Source: Patescibacteria group bacterium (GTDB taxonomy: Bacteria > Patescibacteriota > Patescibacteriia > XYB2-FULL-38-15). From it: DNA of 10,804 bases. The stretch spans positions 1 to 10,804 of the forward strand of contig JAHIRI010000030.1 in assembly GCA_018818855.1 (NCBI GenBank), in the 5' to 3' direction. The notes beneath the pieces are model-generated. The model did no database searches and was not told the origin of the DNA. It worked only from the letters and a program-made list of their open reading frames with translations. This document shows, in pieces, positions 5,645 to 10,804 of the stretch. The position numbers were made by a program, and so were the translations under genes. How positions within the stretch are numbered: position 1 is the first letter of the stretch; every line of letters begins with the position of its first letter.

Positions 5645-7132
5645 ATGACAAAAAAACTTAAAATTGCCGTAGTCGCCGCGGAAGTCGCGCCCTTTTCCAA
5701 AACCGGCGGACTGGCCGACGTAACCGGCTCCCTGCCAAAGACTTTTCACGAAATGGGAAATGAAGTTGTAGTGATCACTCCGTTTTATGGGAAACTAATA
5801 GACCCCAAAAAATATTCTCTGACATTATTGGAGAAAAATTTTTCTATTTCCGCCGGCAAAAACCAAAAAGTTAAAATTTCTCTCTGGCGCGGAGAAATAG
5901 AAAAAAATCTTCCGATTTATTTTATAGAGTACAAAAAATATTTTTCTAAAAAACAAAGTCTTTACGGCTCAACCCGCGAAAATTCTCGCTTTGCTCTTTT
6001 TAATTATGCCGCCCTGGAAGTTTTGAAAAAGATAAATTTTGAACCTGACATAATCCAATGCCACGATTGGCACGCTGGCCTTATTCCATATTTGTTAAAA
6101 AAAGATCCGACCTATACCGAAGATAAATTTTTCAATAAAACTGCCACGGTTTTTACTATCCATAATTTAGCCTTTCAAATGGGTGGAAATTGGTGGAGCC
6201 TTGCGCCAGAGAAAAGAGATTCCGGGACAGCTCCCCTGCCTAAAATTCATACTCAGGCAATGGAAAAAATTAATTTTGCTAAACGAGCCATTATTTTTTC
6301 CGACGCGCTAAACACTGTCTCGGAAAAATACGCCGAGGAACTTTTGACGCCGGAGTTTGGCCAAGGCTTGGAAAAAAACTTACAACACCGACAAAAAGAT
6401 TTTTTTGGAATTATAAACGGCATTGACTATTCTGTTTTCAACCCGACGATAGATAAAAATATTTCGGTAAATTATGATTGGAATTCTCTTCGCCGTAAGA
6501 AAAAAAATAAAGTTTTTCTGCAAAAAAATTTAAAGTTGGAAGAAAATACAAATATTCCTCTGATCGGTTTAGCTAGCCGCCTCGCTGAACAAAAAGGTTA
6601 TAATCTCGTGATTGAAGGCCTTGATACTTTACTCAAGCTCCCCCTGCAAATCGTGATCATCGCAAGCGGCGGGAAAGAAGCAAAAGAATATTCCGACACC
6701 TTCAAAAAAATTGCCAAAAAATATTCAAAAAAATTTGCTTTTATCACTCCTTACACCGAGGAAGAAGCGTCAAAAGTTTACGCCGGCTCAGATATGCTTT
6801 TAATGCCCTCTCGCTTTGAACCGTGCGGATTATCTCCGCTTATAAGCTTGCGCTACGGCTCAATCCCAATTGTCCATGAAACTGGCGGGCTGGCAGAAAC
6901 TATTACTGATTTTGATCCAAAAACCGGAAAGGGAAATGGTTTTGTTTTTGAAAATTATACTCGCGAAGAATTTTTAGTCTCCCTGGTCCGGGCTCTGGAA
7001 AATTTCAAATACGAAAAAATCTGGGAGCATCTCGTTTGGCAGGCAATGAAGCAATCTTTCTCTTGGGAAATCCCCGGAAAAAAATACCTCGCGCTTTTCA
7101 AGAAAGCACTAAAAAATCGACGCAACGCTTAA
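5645..7132 (+). CDS. glgA: Glycogen synthase GlgA (GT5, starch synthase type)
   Basis: A complete 495-residue GT-B glycosyltransferase that adds glucosyl units, normally from ADP-glucose, to alpha-1,4-glucan. The N-terminal signature KTGGLADVTGSLP (19-31) carries the nucleotide-sugar lysine K19. HDWHAGL (140-146) and FTIHNLAFQ (170-178) are typical GT5 segments. The C-terminal domain has SRLAEQKG (311-318, with R312 and K317 matching the E. coli R300/K305 pair), and FEPCGLSPL (391-399), where E392 is the conserved glutamate. Length is close to that of E. coli GlgA (477). It begins 1 base after the GH15 stop with no Shine-Dalgarno sequence, implying coupled translation. No glgC is in the window, so the origin of ADP-glucose is not shown. 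Confidence 0.96.
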   Translation: MTKKLKIAVVAAEVAPFSKTGGLADVTGSLPKTFHEMGNEVVVITPFYGKLIDPKKYSLTLLEKNFSISAGKNQKVKISLWRGEIEKNLPIYFIEYKKYFSKKQSLYGSTRENSRFALFNYAALEVLKKINFEPDIIQCHDWHAGLIPYLLKKDPTYTEDKFFNKTATVFTIHNLAFQMGGNWWSLAPEKRDSGTAPLPKIHTQAMEKINFAKRAIIFSDALNTVSEKYAEELLTPEFGQGLEKNLQHRQKDFFGIINGIDYSVFNPTIDKNISVNYDWNSLRRKKKNKVFLQKNLKLEENTNIPLIGLASRLAEQKGYNLVIEGLDTLLKLPLQIVIIASGGKEAKEYSDTFKKIAKKYSKKFAFITPYTEEEASKVYAGSDMLLMPSRFEPCGLSPLISLRYGSIPIVHETGGLAETITDFDPKTGKGNGFVFENYTREEFLVSLVRALENFKYEKIWEHLVWQAMKQSFSWEIPGKKYLALFKKALKNRRNA

Positions 7133-7136
7133 AAAT

Positions 7137-8369
7137 ATGACTCCATGTCTTTGGGCGAACTTATTCCATATTTACCAGCCGCCCGGCCAAAAAAAAGAAA
7201 TCACACAAAAAGTTGCCGCCGAAAGTTACTGGCGGATTATTGATATTTTAAAACATCGCCCGGGGGTGAAAATTAATTTAAACATCAATGCTTCGCTCAC
7301 TGAACAGTTACCGGCCGCAGGTTTATCAAAAATGGTTGAGGAGATTTCCGCCCTCGCTCGCCGCGGCCAAATTGAATTTACCGGCAGTGCAAAATATCAT
7401 GTTATCTTGGCGCTTCTTCCTGAATCGGAAATTATCCGACAAATTGAATTAAATAATGAAACAAATAAAAAATTCTTTGGGAAGCTCTGGCAACCAAGTG
7501 GATTTTTTATTCCTGAACTCTGTTACAGTAAAAAAGTGGCGCGCACAGTAAAAAAACTCGGGTTTAAATGGATTGTCCTGGACGAAATCGCCTACAACGG
7601 AAAATTTAACAAAGTAAAATTTGATAAACTTTATACCATCAAAAATATCGGCCTGCCGGTTTTTTTCCGGAACACAAAAATCAGCAATTTATTTTTCACG
7701 GCCGAAGCGAAAACTCCGGCTGATTTTTTTGAAATTTTAAAAAAAGACGGACGCTCCGAAAAATTTTTACTCACAGCTCTAGATGGAGAGAATCTTGGCC
7801 ACCATCAAAAAGAAATGGACAAACTTTACGCCGATCTTTTGGATACCAAAAAATTTGAGGCAATAACTTTTTCCGATTTACTTAAAATTTACAAAACCAC
7901 AGAAGAAATCGAACCGACCCCCTCCAGCTGGTCTTCGCGCGAAGAAGATATAAAAAGAAAAGTTTATTATCCGCTTTGGGAAAATCCTAAAAATGAAATC
8001 CACCGCCTGCAATGGCAGCTGACTAATTTAGCCATAAAAATTTTGGATGAAAATAAAAAAGATCCAAACTTTAATTCGGCGCGAAAAAAACTTGATCAGG
8101 CGCTGCACTCGGATCAATATTGGTGGGCCTCCGCCAATCCCTGGTGGTCAGTGGAAATTATCGAAAATGGCGGCAACATGTTGCTTAATTCATTGAAATC
8201 TTTAAAGACTTTATCCCCAAAAATTTTACAAAAAGCCGCCTTACTTAATAAAAAAATTTCTAACATGGCGCATGAATGGCAAAATACCGGACGCGCCAAA
8301 AAAATTAAAGAATCATATTTAAAGGGCGAACCTTACGAAAGATATTTCGCAGGAAAAATTATAAAATAA
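7137..8369 (+). CDS. Glycoside hydrolase family 57 protein, paralogue 1
   Basis: A 410-residue GH57 (beta/alpha)7-barrel enzyme. The five family motifs are recognisable: HIYQP at 11-15, GQIEFTGSAKYH at 77-88, the nucleophile region GFFIPELCYS with E127, the acid/base region LTALDGENLGHH with D216, and QALHSDQYWWAS at 321-332. The E127/D216 spacing agrees with Thermococcus litoralis 4-alpha-glucanotransferase (E123, D214). GH57 members act as alpha-amylases, 4-alpha-glucanotransferases, branching enzymes or amylopullulanases with retention of configuration; the specificity cannot be set from motifs alone. The barrel starts at the first residues and there is no signal peptide, so it is probably cytoplasmic. 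It starts 4 bases after glgA and is followed by a clear paralogue, but it lacks that paralogue's C-terminal extension. Confidence 0.92.
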   Translation: MTPCLWANLFHIYQPPGQKKEITQKVAAESYWRIIDILKHRPGVKINLNINASLTEQLPAAGLSKMVEEISALARRGQIEFTGSAKYHVILALLPESEIIRQIELNNETNKKFFGKLWQPSGFFIPELCYSKKVARTVKKLGFKWIVLDEIAYNGKFNKVKFDKLYTIKNIGLPVFFRNTKISNLFFTAEAKTPADFFEILKKDGRSEKFLLTALDGENLGHHQKEMDKLYADLLDTKKFEAITFSDLLKIYKTTEEIEPTPSSWSSREEDIKRKVYYPLWENPKNEIHRLQWQLTNLAIKILDENKKDPNFNSARKKLDQALHSDQYWWASANPWWSVEIIENGGNMLLNSLKSLKTLSPKILQKAALLNKKISNMAHEWQNTGRAKKIKESYLKGEPYERYFAGKIIK

Positions 8370-8378
8370 TTATACACT

Positions 8379-9866
8379 ATGTATTGGGCTAATTTTTTAC
8401 ACATCTACCAGCCGTCGAATCAAATGCCAGATATCCTGGAGAGGATTACTAACGAAAGTTATAGAAAATTATTTCGTGGCTTACTCGCAAACCCTAAAGC
8501 AAAGTTAACTTTAAACATCAACGCGGGACTGACCGAACAATTGGATCGGTACGGCTATACGGACATTATCCGCGACATTAAAAAACTCGCGGAGCGCGGC
8601 CAGATTGAATTTACCGAAAGCGCAAAATACCATCCTTTTATGCCGCTTACTCCTTGGGAAGAAAATGAACGGCAAATAAAACTTAATCACGAAACTAACA
8701 AATTTTATTTCGGAAAAATTTATAAACCTCTGGGATTTTTCCCGCCAGAGATGGCTTATAGCCGAAAAGTCGCGGATCTTGTTTCCTCTCTCGGATATCG
8801 TTGGATGGTGGCAGATGAAATTTCCTACAATGGAAAAACCGAGCAACTTTCCTATGACAAAACTTATACTATAAAAGGACTTAATAATTTTAAAATTTTT
8901 TTCCGCGATCGCCGAGTAAGTAATCTGATAATGTCAGCCGTAGTTCGCACGGGAAAATCTCTTCTTGAAGCCGTTGGCGAAGAAAAAAATAAAAATCGCT
9001 ATTTACTGACTGCAATGGACGGAGAAACTTTTGGCCACCATCGGCCGGGCTTGGACCAACTTCTTTTTGAAATTTTATCATCGCCAAAATTTAAAAAAAT
9101 TACTCTTTCGGAAATTGCGGAAAAATTTCCTACCAAAGAGGTTGTTGATCCAATTGACTCAACCTGGGCTTCTTCAGAAGATGACATTAAACGAGGCGTG
9201 CAATTTCTTTCTTGGAATGACCCAGAAAATCCAATCCATGCCTGGCAATGGGAATTCACCGGTTTTGTTTTAAAAATCGTGGAAAAATTAGATAAGAAAA
9301 AACCGTACTACAAAATCGCCCGCGCCAAGATGGATGAAGCGCTCCATTCTTGCCAATATTGGTGGGCGAGCGGAAAACCGTGGTGGTCGCTTGAAATGAT
9401 TGAGAGCGGCGCCTGGAAATTACTTGATGTTCTCTACCAAATTACTAATCTCTCAGAAAAAAATTTAGAAACGGGAAAAGATTTTTATCAGCGGATTGTC
9501 CTGAAAGCTTTTGAATGGCAGAGAACTGGTTACATTAGAAAACTGGCTGGTGAGCGAGGAAAGGAAATAAAACTCCCTTTCAAAAAACGGTCGCTTGAAG
9601 CGGGAAAACCGGAAGTCTACTATGCTTTTATTAAAACTATGGATAAAGAAATGATGAAGGCTGTAAAAAACAAAGAGTTTGAAAGAGCCATTCTCTGGCG
9701 TGACGCTATCTTAAAAATTGAAAATCAAGATGACATTTACGACGCGGTGCACGCCACAGATCTCTTGCGCATGAGCGTGCCGGGCGGAGATTTGGAAAAA
9801 TTAATGGATAAATACAAAACGCGCTACAGAAAAATGCGCGGCGGCCAGCCGGAACAGCGCGGCTAA
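8379..9866 (+). CDS. Glycoside hydrolase family 57 protein, paralogue 2, with UVR-like C-terminal extension
   Basis: A 495-residue GH57 enzyme homologous along its first ~390 residues to the preceding gene. Motifs: HIYQP at 8-12, GQIEFTESAKYH at 74-85, GFFPPEMAYS with nucleophile E124, TAMDGETFGHH with acid/base D214, and ALHSCQYWWAS at 321-331. The numbering is almost the same as in T. litoralis 4-alpha-glucanotransferase (E123/D214). The last ~85 residues are absent from paralogue 1 and include a segment at about 422-448 (KEMMKAVKNKEFERAILWRD) that closely resembles the UVR motif of UvrB, UvrC and ClpC-type proteins. The tail is basic. No signal peptide is present. It starts 9 bases after its paralogue, without a Shine-Dalgarno sequence. 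Glucan transfer, hydrolysis or branching are all possible; the two copies may have divided these roles. Confidence 0.92.
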   Translation: MYWANFLHIYQPSNQMPDILERITNESYRKLFRGLLANPKAKLTLNINAGLTEQLDRYGYTDIIRDIKKLAERGQIEFTESAKYHPFMPLTPWEENERQIKLNHETNKFYFGKIYKPLGFFPPEMAYSRKVADLVSSLGYRWMVADEISYNGKTEQLSYDKTYTIKGLNNFKIFFRDRRVSNLIMSAVVRTGKSLLEAVGEEKNKNRYLLTAMDGETFGHHRPGLDQLLFEILSSPKFKKITLSEIAEKFPTKEVVDPIDSTWASSEDDIKRGVQFLSWNDPENPIHAWQWEFTGFVLKIVEKLDKKKPYYKIARAKMDEALHSCQYWWASGKPWWSLEMIESGAWKLLDVLYQITNLSEKNLETGKDFYQRIVLKAFEWQRTGYIRKLAGERGKEIKLPFKKRSLEAGKPEVYYAFIKTMDKEMMKAVKNKEFERAILWRDAILKIENQDDIYDAVHATDLLRMSVPGGDLEKLMDKYKTRYRKMRGGQPEQRG

Positions 9867-9901
9867 CATCTTATAATAAATTCCCACGCATAATAAAAAC
9901 T

Positions 9902-10804
9902 ATGCCCCGAAAAACATCCTACTTAACGGCTGACCAGAAAACAATGGAAGATTTTTTTAAAAAAAATCTTTCTAAGTTTTTCCCCGAAGCCAGGAAATTC
10001 AAAAAATTGGAAATGGATCGTCATCGCACCATAGCCAGAGAAGATTTTATCATGCAGTATAAATTATTTTTTGTTGACAAGAACAATAAGATAAAATTAA
10101 AATCCTTGCGCGGAGCGGCCCGTGATAATAATTCCAAATACTACAATCAAAAAATAATAACCTTGCTTTGGAACAATAATTTTAAAAAAGGCAACTATGG
10201 CGTGCCTCGTCCCCTGGGTTATAACTCTTACCTGAATCAATCTCTATATGAGGAATGCCCGGGCGAGACACTATACCAATGTATTGAAAAAAATGAAAAC
10301 TTAAAAATTAATTTTAAAAAATCGGCCTGCTGGTTAGCTAAACTGCATCAATTAAAAATTAAAAGAGGGGTAAGGACTAATTCATTAAAAAAAGAAAAAA
10401 TTCAAGTTGAAAAAATGGATAAAACCTTTTCCGAAATAGTTCTTCGCTATCCGCCGTTCAAAATTAACTTTACGGAAATTCTACAAAAATTCTGGGAAAT
10501 AGAAAAAACTTGCTTGAAATCAAAAGACTTTATCCTGATCCACAATGATTTTAACCCGGGAAATATTATTATAGGTAAAAAGAAAACTTGCTGTATTGAT
10601 TTTGTGGACAGTTGCCGTTTTCATCCCCTCGCCGATGTCGGCACTCTTTTAGCCTATATTAATTCTCCTCTCTCTCCCCTGGCCTACAAATATAAATTTT
10701 CTTCCAAAGCTATCGGGCTGTTTGAAGAAATCTTTGTCCGGGAATACTGTCGAAATTTAAAACTTGATTCGGAAAATATTAAAAAGCAACTTGCGTTATT
10801 CAAG
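9902..10804 (+). CDS. Aminoglycoside phosphotransferase / choline-kinase fold protein (truncated by window edge)
   Basis: The frame opens at ATG 9902 and is uninterrupted for 301 codons to the window end, so the C-terminus is missing. The kinase-like catalytic loop LIHNDFNPGNIII (residues 212-224) has H214, D216 and N221 in the HxDxxxxN arrangement of the APH family. It is followed by the metal-binding segment CCIDFVD with D233, and HPLADVGTL at 241-249, also family-like. The N-lobe is weakly conserved, with KSLRG (67-71) and a basic region. The family phosphorylates small hydroxylated molecules: aminoglycosides, choline, sugars, homoserine or maltose. It lies 35 bases after the GH57 genes on the same strand, so a sugar substrate is plausible but unproven. 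Antibiotic resistance should not be assumed. No Shine-Dalgarno sequence precedes the start. Confidence 0.82.
   Translation, partial: MPRKTSYLTADQKTMEDFFKKNLSKFFPEARKFKKLEMDRHRTIAREDFIMQYKLFFVDKNNKIKLKSLRGAARDNNSKYYNQKIITLLWNNNFKKGNYGVPRPLGYNSYLNQSLYEECPGETLYQCIEKNENLKINFKKSACWLAKLHQLKIKRGVRTNSLKKEKIQVEKMDKTFSEIVLRYPPFKINFTEILQKFWEIEKTCLKSKDFILIHNDFNPGNIIIGKKKTCCIDFVDSCRFHPLADVGTLLAYINSPLSPLAYKYKFSSKAIGLFEEIFVREYCRNLKLDSENIKKQLALFK

Noticed and set aside
9854..9893. Second dif-like site after the GH57 pair (TTATAATAAAT at 9871 and CACGCATAA near 9885)
   Set aside because: Each resembles only one arm. The partner arms at the correct 6-base spacing match poorly, and the stretch is AT-rich, so single-arm matches are expected by chance.
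9902..10804. Antibiotic resistance gene (aminoglycoside phosphotransferase)
   Set aside because: Only the general kinase-fold motifs are visible, no subfamily signature of a known resistance enzyme is recognised, and the neighbourhood is sugar metabolism.

Overview
This AT-rich bacterial window has compact genes, short or absent spacers, TAA at all seven visible stop codons, and starts that mostly lack a Shine-Dalgarno sequence. These traits, together with a small cytoplasmic glucan gene set, fit a Patescibacteria (CPR; Parcubacteria-like) genome. The assignment is an inference from style and gene content, since no marker gene fixes the lineage. No in-frame TGA interrupts any of the large genes, so a code that reads TGA as glycine is unlikely.

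Left block (1-2821, minus strand): a type I restriction-modification locus transcribed leftward. It holds a complete EcoEI-like hsdR of 836 residues, then 13 bases, then the first 99 residues of hsdM. The rest of hsdM, and any hsdS, lie outside the window.

Middle (2822-3147): the only long non-coding stretch, between two divergent blocks. It holds two related T-arm/A-arm stem-loops, several copies of a degenerate CCCYTTATAAATAA-type motif, and a 28-bp sequence at 3058-3085 that closely resembles a Xer recombination site (dif). A probable promoter for the rightward genes follows. The dif-like site is 62 bp upstream of the preferred start of a Xer-type tyrosine recombinase. The site and its candidate enzyme therefore sit side by side, next to a defence locus.

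Right block (3148-10804, plus strand): seven co-directional genes separated by 33, 3, 1, 4, 9 and 35 bases. They encode a Xer-like tyrosine recombinase, the RuvC Holliday-junction resolvase, a GH15 glucoamylase-type enzyme reduced to its catalytic domain, glycogen synthase GlgA (GT5), two tandem GH57 paralogues, and a protein of the aminoglycoside-phosphotransferase/choline-kinase fold that runs off the right edge. None of the glucan enzymes shows a signal peptide. They appear to form a cytoplasmic storage-glucan module in which GlgA extends alpha-1,4-glucan, the GH57 enzymes remodel or cleave it, and GH15 releases glucose. No ADP-glucose pyrophosphorylase, GH13 branching enzyme or phosphorylase is present in this window.

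The most interesting points are the dif-like site beside its recombinase and a restriction locus, a UVR-like motif in the C-terminal extension of the second GH57 protein, and the stem-loop/repeat region between the two blocks.
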